Positions 18,633 to 27,651 are shown, counted from the stretch's first letter. The stretch: 43,760 bases of DNA from Bacteroides sp. (GCA_011056635.1 DSEO01000264.1:1-43760), one strand, 5' to 3'. Program-made: numbers and translations. The notes: generated from the sequence alone by a model not told the origin.

Positions 18633-19517
18633 ATGAAGCTTGTCGGCTATATTCTCACATACAGCTTGATATGGGTTCTGCACCTGCTGCCCGGCCGGAT
18701 CCTTTACTTTTTCTCTGACGGATTGTACCTGATTGCATACCACCTGGCCGGCTACCGGAAAAAGGTGGTTTTCGAAAATCTTTCCAGGGCATTCCCGGAA
18801 TACGGACCCGGGGAAATTGCAAACACTGCCCGGAAATTCTACCATCATCTGTGCGATCTGCTCCTGGAATTGGCCGTCTCCCTGTTCTTCAATGAAAAAC
18901 AGGCTTTGTCCAGGATTTCATTCAGGAACCCCGAATTGCTGGAAACACTTTATAACAAGGGGAAACCGGTAATTGGCGTTACAGCCCACTACGGGAACTG
19001 GGAATACCTGGCCACCATTGGCCTGCTCACGGACTACCGGATCATCGCTGCATACAAACCCCTGAAAAATAAATATTTCGACAGATTTGTCCTGAGAAGC
19101 AGAGAGAAATTCGGAGCCACCCTCGTCCCCATGGACAAGATTGCACGGCAGCTGATGAACTTCCGCCGTGACAAAGCACTGGCCCTGACTATTTTTCTCT
19201 CAGACCAGCGGCCAGTCCGAAGCCATATCCAGTACTGGACCACGTTTCTCGGTATGGATACGCCCCTCTACCTGGGGGTGGAGAAGCTATCCAGAAAACT
19301 GGATACCGCCGTCATCTTCCTTAAGGTAAGGAAAGTCAGGCGGGGACATTACGAGGTCGAATATGAACTGGTCTGTGAGAACCCCTCCTCCATGAAACCC
19401 TTCGAGATCACCGATGCGCATGTGCGGATCCTGGAGAACCTGATCCGGGAAAAACCAGAGCTCTGGCTGTGGTCACACCGACGCTGGAAATTCACCAGAG
19501 ACCGTTCGACCGGGTGA
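18633..19517 (+). CDS. Lysophospholipid/lipid A acyltransferase (LpxL/HtrB family)
   Basis: GVTAHYGNWEYLATIG (HxxxxD/E-type motif), LSDQRPVRSHIQYWTTFLGMDTPLYLGVEKLS, and WLWSHRRWKF. Confidence 0.92.
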   Translation: MKLVGYILTYSLIWVLHLLPGRILYFFSDGLYLIAYHLAGYRKKVVFENLSRAFPEYGPGEIANTARKFYHHLCDLLLELAVSLFFNEKQALSRISFRNPELLETLYNKGKPVIGVTAHYGNWEYLATIGLLTDYRIIAAYKPLKNKYFDRFVLRSREKFGATLVPMDKIARQLMNFRRDKALALTIFLSDQRPVRSHIQYWTTFLGMDTPLYLGVEKLSRKLDTAVIFLKVRKVRRGHYEVEYELVCENPSSMKPFEITDAHVRILENLIREKPELWLWSHRRWKFTRDRSTG

Positions 19518-21357
19518 TCAGTTCCCGGATCACCTCTCTGCTCTTTTCGAATGAAAACATTTCCTCCACCCTGGTCCTCCCGTTGGCGCCCATCTGTTCC
19601 CGAAGTGAGCTGTGATCTGCAAGCTCAAGCACTCGCCGGGCCATCTCACGGACATTGTTGTGCTCTGTGATGAAGCCCGTTTCACCATGGACAATGATCT
19701 CGGCTGAAGACTTGATATCGAATGCCACTACGGGTTTCCTGCTGGCCATGGCTTCGGCGATCACGTAACCGAAACCTTCGTAGTGAGAGGAGAGCAGGAA
19801 AATATCAATGGAACGGAAGAATGCGGGCATATCTTCCACGAATCCGAGAAAGCGGGTCTGTTTGTCCACTCCGAGTTTTCTGGCTTTCTTCTGCAGCCAG
19901 TGCTTCAGTCTCCCCTCCCCTGCGATCAGGAGCGTGAACCGGTGATCGCTGTCCCGAAGCAGCTGAAGGAGTTCCAGCAGGTAAAGGTGTCCTTTTTCTT
20001 CCGAAAGTCTTCCTGCCGAACCGAGCACGACTTCTCCCTGCTCTGCCCGGTAAACAGGTTCAATTTCCATATGGTACCTGGAAAGATACACCCCGTTATA
20101 GATCACACTGATCTTTTCTGAAGGCACCAGTTTCTCATTGTTTACCAGAATGGTACGCCTGGTTTCCATGGAATTTGCCACGATCCGGGTAATCACCTTT
20201 CTGAAGAGGTACCTGTTGATGACGCTGTTCCTGATGGGGATGGCGCTCCCCCTGCGGTAGATGATATTGGGCACTCCGGCTATCTTCCCGGCAATGCTGG
20301 CCACCTTCATATCGCCCGAAATATTGGTGATCAGCGATCCTACCTGTTCTTTCCTGAAAATCCTGACGATCCTCCAGACCTTGAAGGGATTGAGAAAACT
20401 GAGATTGGAAATGCGGATGGGATAACCGTTGATCCCGATCTCCTTGATTTTGTGGGAAAGGGGACTGCCGGGGGAGGATATGAGCAGGGCACGGTAATGT
20501 TGTTTCACCAGATAGGAAGCCACATCAAAGTGCCATTTCTCCCCCCCTCCCCAGGTGTTCATGCTGTTAAAAAAACAGATGGTCTTCTTTTGTTTCTCTT
20601 TCTCCTCGGTGTAGATATTCCTCAGCTTCACATATTTCAAAAATACTTCGTGGGCCGAGTTTACGCTGACAATGAATCCGTAATACCCGTCCAGGAATCC
20701 GGTCTTCAGAATAAAATCCTTGATGAAGCGCCAGAGTGGATGCAGGATGATGCTGGAAATGTAAACCTGTCTGCCCCTCTCGAAATAAGAGCGGGCCAGA
20801 ATGGAGGAAAAGGAGTTCATCTTCTCCAGGTGTTCACTGAGGGAGTAGTAGGAGTAGTGCAGAATGTCCCCTTTCAGAAACCGCCTGGAGGCCCCCTTAT
20901 TCAGGTAGAACCGGTCATGTGGATTGAAACCTCCCCAGATGCCCTTCCTTGCATCCCACAGCCGGAGCTTCCTGGACGGGTACCAGCTGGTATGCCTGAT
21001 CCATTTGCCGCAGTAGTTGGTGAGCCGGTTAAAATAGTACCCGTCGTGTGTCCAGTTCTTCTTGACCTGGAGGATCGATTCCCGCAGGAGGTCCGACAGG
21101 GTCTCATCTGCATCCAGGGAAAGGATATGGGGATAGGTTGCCTGAAGGATGGCCCAGTTCTTCTGTTCGATATGACCTGTAAAACGATGCTCAATAAAAC
21201 GGGCCCCGTATTGCCTGCAGATCTCCGCGGTTGCGTCGGTTGAATAACTGTCCACCACCACGATCTCATCTGCCACCCCTGTGAGGGATTCCAGACACCT
21301 CCGGATGTTCCGTTCCTCATTAAAGGTGATGATGATCGCTGATATCTTAATCGTCAT
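19492..21357 (-). CDS. Fused glycosyltransferase: N-terminal GT2 (WaaE/KdtX-like) and C-terminal GT4
   Basis: N-terminal ISAIIITFNEERNIRRCLESLTGVADEIVVVDSYSTDATAEI and ILSLDADE. C-terminal GGGEKWHFDVASYL, GSAGRLSEEKGHLYLLELL, SSHYEGFGYVIAEAMASRKPVVAFD. Confidence 0.9.
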   Translation of the reverse strand: MTIKISAIIITFNEERNIRRCLESLTGVADEIVVVDSYSTDATAEICRQYGARFIEHRFTGHIEQKNWAILQATYPHILSLDADETLSDLLRESILQVKKNWTHDGYYFNRLTNYCGKWIRHTSWYPSRKLRLWDARKGIWGGFNPHDRFYLNKGASRRFLKGDILHYSYYSLSEHLEKMNSFSSILARSYFERGRQVYISSIILHPLWRFIKDFILKTGFLDGYYGFIVSVNSAHEVFLKYVKLRNIYTEEKEKQKKTICFFNSMNTWGGGEKWHFDVASYLVKQHYRALLISSPGSPLSHKIKEIGINGYPIRISNLSFLNPFKVWRIVRIFRKEQVGSLITNISGDMKVASIAGKIAGVPNIIYRRGSAIPIRNSVINRYLFRKVITRIVANSMETRRTILVNNEKLVPSEKISVIYNGVYLSRYHMEIEPVYRAEQGEVVLGSAGRLSEEKGHLYLLELLQLLRDSDHRFTLLIAGEGRLKHWLQKKARKLGVDKQTRFLGFVEDMPAFFRSIDIFLLSSHYEGFGYVIAEAMASRKPVVAFDIKSSAEIIVHGETGFITEHNNVREMARRVLELADHSSLREQMGANGRTRVEEMFSFEKSREVIRELITRSNGLW

Positions 21358-21359
21358 AG

Positions 21360-23816
21360 CTATTCCTGCAAATATACTCTTTTCACCCGGGGAGGGATGG
21401 ATGTCAGCATCTCATAGGGAATGGTACCGCACAGCCGGGAGATCTCGGTAACGGACTGGTGTTTTCCGAAAATCTCCACCTCCTGTCCTTCGGTCACATC
21501 CAGCCCGGTCACATCGATCATGGTCATATCCATACAGATATTGCCCACCGTGGGAACCAGTGTTCCGGCAATCCACAATTTCCCCGCACCGTTGCCCAGT
21601 TTACGGTTCAACCCGTCCGCATAGCCCACAGGCAGGGTGGCAATCAGACTCTCCCTGTCCAATTTGCCGGCCCTGGAATAGCCCACCGTTTCTCCCGCCT
21701 TCACCTTTCTCAGTTGTGAAATACGGGTCCTGAAAGAACTGGATGGTTTCAATGCGGGATCCTTACCGATCCCGTGGAGTCCGATCCCCAGTCTGACCAT
21801 CTCATACTGTGCATCCGGGAACCTTTCAATGCCGGAAGAGTTCAGGACATGCCTGGCATAGGGCTCCCCGAGCATTGCTGAAAAAACAGCGGTCATGCGG
21901 TCGAAATCCCTGATCTGTTCCCGCGTAAACCGGTCAAGCAGCGGATCATCGCTGGCAGCCAGGTGTGTAAAAACCGAAACCACACGGAACGCTTCCCGGT
22001 TCAGCAGCGGCAACAACCTTTCGATCTCATCCTCCATGAAACCCAGCCGGTGCATGCCCGTATCCAGTTTGACATGAACGGGGTATTGTTTCATTCCCCG
22101 GTAACGGAGTACCTCGAACAGGCGCTGCAGTCCCCCGAAACTGTAAATCTCCGGTTCCAGCTGGTAATCCAGCATCTGTCCGAATCCCGAAGGGTCGGGA
22201 TTCATGACCATGATGGGCAGATAAATTCCGGCCCTGCGTAAATCAACACCCTCATCAATGAACGCCACGGCCAGGTATTCCACCTTGTGAAACTGCAACA
22301 AATTGGCGATCTCCACATTTCCGCTGCCATAGGAAAGGGCTTTGACGATGACCATGGTTTTCACTCCGTCCTTTAAAATGGACCTGAAGGTATTGAGGTT
22401 ATGCACCATGGCATTCAGGTCTATTTCCAGCAGGGTCTGGTGTGTCTTGAGCTGCAGTTCCCGGGTGATGCGTTCAAATCCGAATTTCCTGGAACCCTTG
22501 ATCAGCACTGTCTTATCCCTGAAAAAGGTTTTATCCATCCTTTCGACAAAGTCGGCCGTATCCGGGAAAAAGCGACTCTGCCAGGGAAAACTCTTCCTGT
22601 GCCGCATCAGGGCCGGACCGATACCGATAAAATGATCGACCCCTTTTTGCCCGATTAGCCTGGCGATCTCGCCGTACAGCTCCCTGTCCGCCATCCCGCT
22701 CTGAAGAAGGTCCGACAGGATAAGCACCTTCCCATTCTGCTTGTCCTGCTGGTTCATCAGGTCCAGCGCCGAGGCCAGTCCCCCGATATCCGCATTGTAT
22801 GCATCATTGATGATCACGCTTCCCAGGATCCCCTGGAGCATCTCAAGCCGCATCGATACCGGTTCGATCTCTCCGATGCGATGAATGGCCTGATGCAGCG
22901 GGATCCCCATTTCCAGGATGAAGGTCAGGGCATGCAGGGCATTTTCAATGGATGCCTCATCACTGAAGGGCAGGTGGAACGATGCATCGCCGGCCGGGGC
23001 ATGCATGGTGATTTCCGTGTGGAAAGGCTCCCGCTTACCGGGAATATACCTGTAGATCGCCTCCCCGCCCAGGGACCAGTCCACCACCTCCGGTTTCATC
23101 TCCGCCAGAAATTCAAGCAGGGGCCTTTGCCCGACAACCTGATCCGATCTGCAGATCACCTTTTCACAATTTTTGAACAGGATGAGCTTCTCCCGCAGCT
23201 TTTCCTCCAGGTCCCTGAAATTCTCCTGATGGGCGGTCCCCAGGTTTGTAAAGAGACCGATCCCGGGCAGGATGGTCTGCTCCAGCCTGGCCATTTCCCC
23301 CGGCCGGGATATCCCCGCCTCCAGGAGGGCCAGTTCGTGGTTGTCGCTGATCATCCAGAGGGATAGGGGCACCCCTACCTGGCTATTATAACTCTTCGGG
23401 CTCCGGAATATGCGCGTCTGGTCCTGGAGACACTGGTAAATCCATTCCTTGACGATGGTCTTCCCGTTGCTTCCGGTCACTGCTGCAACCATGCCATTGA
23501 ATGCCCGGCGCCTTGCCAGGGCAAGTTCCTGCATGGCCGTCAATGTATCTTCCACCAGGCAGAATCCTGCCTCCGGAAACCGGTCCGCACGGGGAAGACG
23601 TGAAACCAGGAATGCACGGATCCCCCTCCGATAAAGCTCCTCCAGGTAGTCGTGCCCGTCATGCCGGTCACCCACAAGGGCAACGAACAGGGTGAATTCC
23701 GTTTGCGCAAGTGTCCTGCTGTCCACGGCCAGATTCCGGAAAACCGCCTGCCCGTTCCCGGTGACACTGCCATGAAGGAGCCCCGCTGCATTCCCTATGG
23801 ATAATTCAAACTCCAT
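21360..23816 (-). CDS. murF-alr: Bifunctional UDP-N-acetylmuramoyl-tripeptide:D-Ala-D-Ala ligase / alanine racemase
   Basis: MurF part: VTGSNGKTIVKEWIYQCL, INDAYNAD. Alr part: LEIDLNAMVHNLNTFRS, MVIVKALSYGSG, VHVKLDTGMHRLGF, VGNICMDMTMIDVT. Confidence 0.95.
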   Translation of the reverse strand: MEFELSIGNAAGLLHGSVTGNGQAVFRNLAVDSRTLAQTEFTLFVALVGDRHDGHDYLEELYRRGIRAFLVSRLPRADRFPEAGFCLVEDTLTAMQELALARRRAFNGMVAAVTGSNGKTIVKEWIYQCLQDQTRIFRSPKSYNSQVGVPLSLWMISDNHELALLEAGISRPGEMARLEQTILPGIGLFTNLGTAHQENFRDLEEKLREKLILFKNCEKVICRSDQVVGQRPLLEFLAEMKPEVVDWSLGGEAIYRYIPGKREPFHTEITMHAPAGDASFHLPFSDEASIENALHALTFILEMGIPLHQAIHRIGEIEPVSMRLEMLQGILGSVIINDAYNADIGGLASALDLMNQQDKQNGKVLILSDLLQSGMADRELYGEIARLIGQKGVDHFIGIGPALMRHRKSFPWQSRFFPDTADFVERMDKTFFRDKTVLIKGSRKFGFERITRELQLKTHQTLLEIDLNAMVHNLNTFRSILKDGVKTMVIVKALSYGSGNVEIANLLQFHKVEYLAVAFIDEGVDLRRAGIYLPIMVMNPDPSGFGQMLDYQLEPEIYSFGGLQRLFEVLRYRGMKQYPVHVKLDTGMHRLGFMEDEIERLLPLLNREAFRVVSVFTHLAASDDPLLDRFTREQIRDFDRMTAVFSAMLGEPYARHVLNSSGIERFPDAQYEMVRLGIGLHGIGKDPALKPSSSFRTRISQLRKVKAGETVGYSRAGKLDRESLIATLPVGYADGLNRKLGNGAGKLWIAGTLVPTVGNICMDMTMIDVTGLDVTEGQEVEIFGKHQSVTEISRLCGTIPYEMLTSIPPRVKRVYLQE

Positions 23817-23822
23817 CGGCTG

Positions 23823-24404
23823 TTATTTTTCATTCATTGCCCGGTGAAAACATCCCCTGCACAGGGGTTCATACAGTTCCGTTTCACCCAGCAGTATCAG
23901 TTTGTCTTCCTTTGACAACCGGTGCGTATAGTTCGCCAGTTTCCCGCACCGCACACAAATGGCATGCACCTTGGTCACGTATTCCGCCACGGACATCAGT
24001 CCCGGCATGGGTCCGAACGGTTTCCCCCTGAAATCCATGTCCAGTCCGGCTATAATGACACGTGTACCGTTGTTTGCGAGCTGGTTGGCCACTTCAATCA
24101 GCCCGTTGTCGAAGAACTGGGCTTCATCCACTCCCACCACTTCCACTCCGCTCGCCAGCAGGACAATATTCGCCGAAGAGTCGACCGGGGTACTCTGAAT
24201 GGTATTTTCATCGTGGGAGACAACCGCTTCCTCGGAATACCGGACATCAATCCTGGGCTTGAAGATCTCCACCTTCTGCCGTGCGATCCTGGCCCGCTTC
24301 AGTCTCCTGATCAACTCTTCTGTCTTTCCCGAAAACATGGACCCCGTGATCACCTCAATCCAGCCCTTTCCCCCATAACTTTCAACCGTGTTTTCCAGAA
24401 ACAT
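23823..24404 (-). CDS. tdk: Thymidine kinase
   Basis: [49 protein letters not shown], and Zn-binding CxxC motifs. Confidence 0.96.
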   Translation of the reverse strand: MFLENTVESYGGKGWIEVITGSMFSGKTEELIRRLKRARIARQKVEIFKPRIDVRYSEEAVVSHDENTIQSTPVDSSANIVLLASGVEVVGVDEAQFFDNGLIEVANQLANNGTRVIIAGLDMDFRGKPFGPMPGLMSVAEYVTKVHAICVRCGKLANYTHRLSKEDKLILLGETELYEPLCRGCFHRAMNEK

Positions 24405-24432
24405 GATATAAGATTATGTAAAAGATTATCGT

Positions 24433-24440
24433 TAGTTTTG
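24433..24440 (+). promoter_or_regulatory. Putative -7 element (TAGTTTTG) for the tdk-rsmI intervening gene
   Basis: Matches TAnnTTTG, 18 nt upstream of ATG 24459. Confidence 0.4.
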
Positions 24441-24458
24441 TACAGACCTCAAGACAAA

Positions 24459-25196
24459 ATGTGTGGAACCATGATGGAAATTAAGTATACCCTGGAAATA
24501 TTGACTAAAGATATACAAGATATAGAAAAATTGGTGGTGAACCTTCAAAATTCTCCGGAAGGCTCTGCGCTGGAAATGGACCTTGCACTTTCCAAACTTC
24601 GGAATGTATATGAGATACTTACCATGATCAGGGAGGACCGGATACAGCATCGGGGTGAGCCCCGCTCGCATGCGGGAGATGCACCCATACCCCGGGGTGC
24701 GGGAGAAGACCGGCAGGAAGGTACCGGTGAAAAGGCGGTGGCTGAAAGGCCTGAACCCATCGCTGCGCAGAGCGGAACGGGTCATGAGGAAATTGCTCCC
24801 GTGCAGGAAACGGGGAAAATGCCTTCACAGAAATCAAAATCCGAAGTGCAGACCGGATCCAGGAAGGAGACCGGGATCCTGGCCGAGAAATTCAGCACCG
24901 AATCGAGCATCAATGAGAATATGGCCACCAGGAGGGGCAATGATATGGACACCAAACTCAAAGGCCAGCCCATTGAAAGTATCAGTCGCAGTATCGGGAT
25001 TAACGACAGGTTTTTCATCATCCGGGAACTATTTAACGGGGATGCCAGCGGATTCCGGTCCCTGCTTGACCAGCTCGACAGTGCCGCCAGTTATGAAGAT
25101 ACCTCCCTGATCATCGGGGAACGTTTTCCCGGCCAGATGGAACATGAGGGAGTGAGCATCCTGCAGAAGCTGATCAACCGGAAGTTCCGAAGATAA
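24459..25196 (+). CDS. Hypothetical protein: coiled-coil-like N-terminus, low-complexity middle, conserved-looking C-terminal domain
   Basis: The supplied ORF 23922-25196 overruns antisense to tdk. Proposed start 24459 or 24471/24474 gives MxxMMEIKYTLEILTKDIQDIEKLVVNLQN... C-terminus: ISRSIGINDRFFIIRELFNGDASGFRSLLDQLDSAASYEDTSLIIGERF... Confidence 0.8.
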   Translation: MCGTMMEIKYTLEILTKDIQDIEKLVVNLQNSPEGSALEMDLALSKLRNVYEILTMIREDRIQHRGEPRSHAGDAPIPRGAGEDRQEGTGEKAVAERPEPIAAQSGTGHEEIAPVQETGKMPSQKSKSEVQTGSRKETGILAEKFSTESSINENMATRRGNDMDTKLKGQPIESISRSIGINDRFFIIRELFNGDASGFRSLLDQLDSAASYEDTSLIIGERFPGQMEHEGVSILQKLINRKFRR

Positions 25197-25197
25197 C

Positions 25198-25875
25198 ATG
25201 TCCGCATTATACCTTGTCCCCACGCCCATCGGTAACCTGGGTGATATCACCTACAGGGCGGTGGAGATCCTGGGGAAGGCGGACCTTGTGCTGGCAGAAG
25301 ATACACGGAAGACCGGAATCCTTCTCAGGCACCTGAATATCAGCAAGCCTGTCCGTTCACACCATCAGTTCAATGAACACCGGACGCTGGACGGGATCAT
25401 CCGGGAACTGCTTGCAGGAACTTCCATCGCGCTGGTCACCGACGCAGGCACACCGGGCATTTCGGACCCCGGTTTCCTGCTGGTGAGAAAATGCATCGAA
25501 GCGGGAATAGAGATTGAAACACTTCCCGGGCCCACTGCTTTCATCCCGGCCCTTGTGAACTCGGGTCTCCCATCTGACCGTTTCGTATTCGAAGGATTCC
25601 TGCCCCATAAAAAAGGCAGGCAGAAAAGACTCGGGGAACTGCTGCGGGAACCGCGGACCATGGTCTTTTATGAATCGCCTTTCAGGCTGTGCAAAACACT
25701 GCAGCAATTGCTCGAGACCCTCGGAGCAGAAAGAAAGGCTTCCGTTTCCAGGGAACTAACAAAAGTCCATGAAGAAACCATCAGGGGGACCCTGGCAGAG
25801 CTGGTCGCCCACTTCGGGGAAAACGCCCCCAGGGGAGAGATCGTGATCGTGGTAGAGGGTGCAGGCCGTCAATGA
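25198..25875 (+). CDS. rsmI: 16S rRNA (cytidine(1402)-2'-O)-methyltransferase
   Basis: LYLVPTPIGNLGDITYRAVEIL, EDTRKTGILLRHL, LVTDAGTPGISDPGFLLV, LPGPTAFIPALVNSGLP. Confidence 0.96.
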   Translation: MSALYLVPTPIGNLGDITYRAVEILGKADLVLAEDTRKTGILLRHLNISKPVRSHHQFNEHRTLDGIIRELLAGTSIALVTDAGTPGISDPGFLLVRKCIEAGIEIETLPGPTAFIPALVNSGLPSDRFVFEGFLPHKKGRQKRLGELLREPRTMVFYESPFRLCKTLQQLLETLGAERKASVSRELTKVHEETIRGTLAELVAHFGENAPRGEIVIVVEGAGRQ

Positions 25876-25878
25876 TCT

Positions 25879-26781
25879 TCAATAATGCACCAAATCTCCC
25901 GATCCGGTGATCCTGTAACTGATGACCGGGTCTCCCCTGTATATAATATCACCCGATCCGATGATGGTGGCCTCCAGGGATTCCGTGGCATACACATGGA
26001 TGTTTCCGGAACCGGAATTGGTAGCCTTTACCTCTGCCACCATCAATTCCAGGGCATCGATCCGCCCTGATGCGCTGAGGGTGAAATCTGCCTCATCCGA
26101 CCCGCCCGTAAGATCGATCCTGCCCGATCCGCTCAATATCCCGCTGACGTGGATCCCATCCACGATGGTGGATCTGACCCTGCCGGAACTGCTGTGACGG
26201 ACGGACACATCAGACGAGCCGTACACTGCGGCCGCCTCGATAATTCCCGATCCTGACTGCACAAGGGTTACCTCCTCCACGTCGGACTCATCCACGAAAA
26301 TGGTTCCCGATCCCGAATTACCGATGACCATCTCCCCGGCCGCTACCCTGCCCACATGGACAGAACCCGAACCTGAATTTGCACATTCAAAAAAATCACC
26401 CGCTGCTTCATCCAGTTCCAGGTTCCCCGACCCCGTGAGCTTCAGCTCCTCGATGAAAGGAAGCGTGACATGGATCACCATGGGAGAGGCGGGACCGATA
26501 CAGGTACCGGTCTTCGTCTTGATGATCAGGGAATTCCCTGACACATAGGTCTCTATCAGGGGTAAAAGATTTTCCTGTGCCCTTACCTCCACACTGCAAC
26601 TGTCCGAGAGGAAAACCTGCACCCTGAACGAACCCGTATTCGTAACCGCAGAAAAACTTTCAGTTACACGGATCTCACTGATGACCGGCCCGGTTCCGTC
26701 AATACATGGGCCGTCAAAGTAGCAACCTGTGAGGGCGGCCATGATGACGCCGGTCCCCCATATGATCCATCCTCTTTTCAT
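25879..26781 (-). CDS. Head-GIN-domain (DUF2807) putative lipoprotein with beta-helix repeats
   Basis: Start revised to ATG 26781 (MKRGWIIWGTGVIMAALTGCYF; lipobox-like LTGC). About 20-residue SGSG-phased repeats through the C-terminal two thirds. Confidence 0.85.
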   Translation of the reverse strand: MKRGWIIWGTGVIMAALTGCYFDGPCIDGTGPVISEIRVTESFSAVTNTGSFRVQVFLSDSCSVEVRAQENLLPLIETYVSGNSLIIKTKTGTCIGPASPMVIHVTLPFIEELKLTGSGNLELDEAAGDFFECANSGSGSVHVGRVAAGEMVIGNSGSGTIFVDESDVEEVTLVQSGSGIIEAAAVYGSSDVSVRHSSSGRVRSTIVDGIHVSGILSGSGRIDLTGGSDEADFTLSASGRIDALELMVAEVKATNSGSGNIHVYATESLEATIIGSGDIIYRGDPVISYRITGSGDLVHY

Positions 26782-26798
26782 AATTTGCCGATTTTGTT

Positions 26799-26806
26799 CA
26801 AACATA
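26799..26806 (-). promoter_or_regulatory. Putative -7 element (TATGTTTG) for the head-GIN gene
   Basis: CAAACATA on the plus strand, 17 nt upstream of ATG 26781. A TTTG (CAAA at 26823-26826 on plus) lies 16 nt further upstream. Confidence 0.4.
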
Positions 26807-27075
26807 CCGATTATCTTCAACTCAAAAGACAACGGCCGGGGTGAAAGGATGCATCCCGGGAGCAGAACATCAACAATACTTTTTACAGGTGCCCTCCCAA
26901 ATCCGGCGTAAAGGACCCATGTACGGATCCGGACACCCATGTCTCGTTTCCGTTCACAAAGAAACATTTTTAACAATTCCCAATTTGTACTATATATATC
27001 TTATTATCTGTTTATTACAAGGTTTGGCATGCGAATTGATCAAGTATTCACGAACAAGAAAAAAGCAGTGCAGTT

Positions 27076-27651
27076 ATGAAAGCAACGAAATTATTCACCG
27101 GCATACTTCTGGTCGCAATGGCCACCTCTGCAAACGGACAGGTTTTCGGATCGAAAGATCATACGCTTTTTGAAGGAATAAAGGACAGGCTGTTTCCGAA
27201 CCGGAACCAGAAAGTGGAATATCTCACCGTGGATTTTCAAAGCGAACGCGGCCGGATTGAAATCTGGATATCCGATCTGCACAGCTGGGCCATCGATCTT
27301 GTATCAGGAGATGTCTATGAGGCACCGGTTATCTCCAGGACCATCCTGGTGGATCATGCCGAAGTGGTTTTCGAATCGGATCTCAGGGTGGAGCAGTGGA
27401 TGGGAACGCCATTTGAGACAGGCGTATCGGAAGATGCATTAACCGTGGAAGGCTGGATGGCCGCTCCCTTCGAGGAAGGAGTGACTGATAATGAGGTAGT
27501 TGTGGAAGATTGGATGGCTATCCCCTTCCCGGATTGCCTGGAGGATCATGAAATAGCCATAGAAGACTGGATGATCACCCCCTTCGAAACGGGCCCGGCA
27601 GAGGAAGAAGTGTCTGTAGAAGATTGGATGACAGCTGCCTGGACAGAGTAA
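27076..27651 (+). CDS. Secreted/exported hypothetical protein with C-terminal 19-residue WM..PF tandem repeats
   Basis: Signal peptide MKATKLFTGILLVAMATSANGQ, then five phased units beginning VEQWM/VEGWM/VEDWM/IEDWM/VEDWM. In frame through to the stop. Confidence 0.85.
   Translation: MKATKLFTGILLVAMATSANGQVFGSKDHTLFEGIKDRLFPNRNQKVEYLTVDFQSERGRIEIWISDLHSWAIDLVSGDVYEAPVISRTILVDHAEVVFESDLRVEQWMGTPFETGVSEDALTVEGWMAAPFEEGVTDNEVVVEDWMAIPFPDCLEDHEIAIEDWMITPFETGPAEEEVSVEDWMTAAWTE
27388..27651 (+). repeat. Protein-level tandem repeat, exact 57-nt (19-aa) period, four full units plus one partial
   Basis: Units start at 27388, 27445, 27502, 27559 and 27616. Nucleotide sequence has diverged but V/I-E-x-W-M-x-x-P-F is kept. 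Confidence 0.95.

Noticed and set aside
17904-18848. 314-aa minus-strand ORF
   Set aside because: Antisense to the Crp/Fnr and LpxL-like genes; no domain signal.
20452-21243. 263-aa plus-strand ORF
   Set aside because: Antisense to the GT2-GT4 gene; shadow ORF.
21360-23816. MurF-Alr fusion as a novel architecture
   Set aside because: This fusion is already known in Bacteroidota; recorded as a feature only.
23922-24458. N-terminal extension of the 424-aa plus-strand ORF
   Set aside because: Runs antisense through tdk. Credible coding starts at 24459 or 24471/24474, after a TAnnTTTG element.
27388-27651. CRISPR-like or DNA-level tandem repeat
   Set aside because: The regular spacing is a coding 19-aa repeat with diverged codons, not identical DNA repeats with unique spacers.
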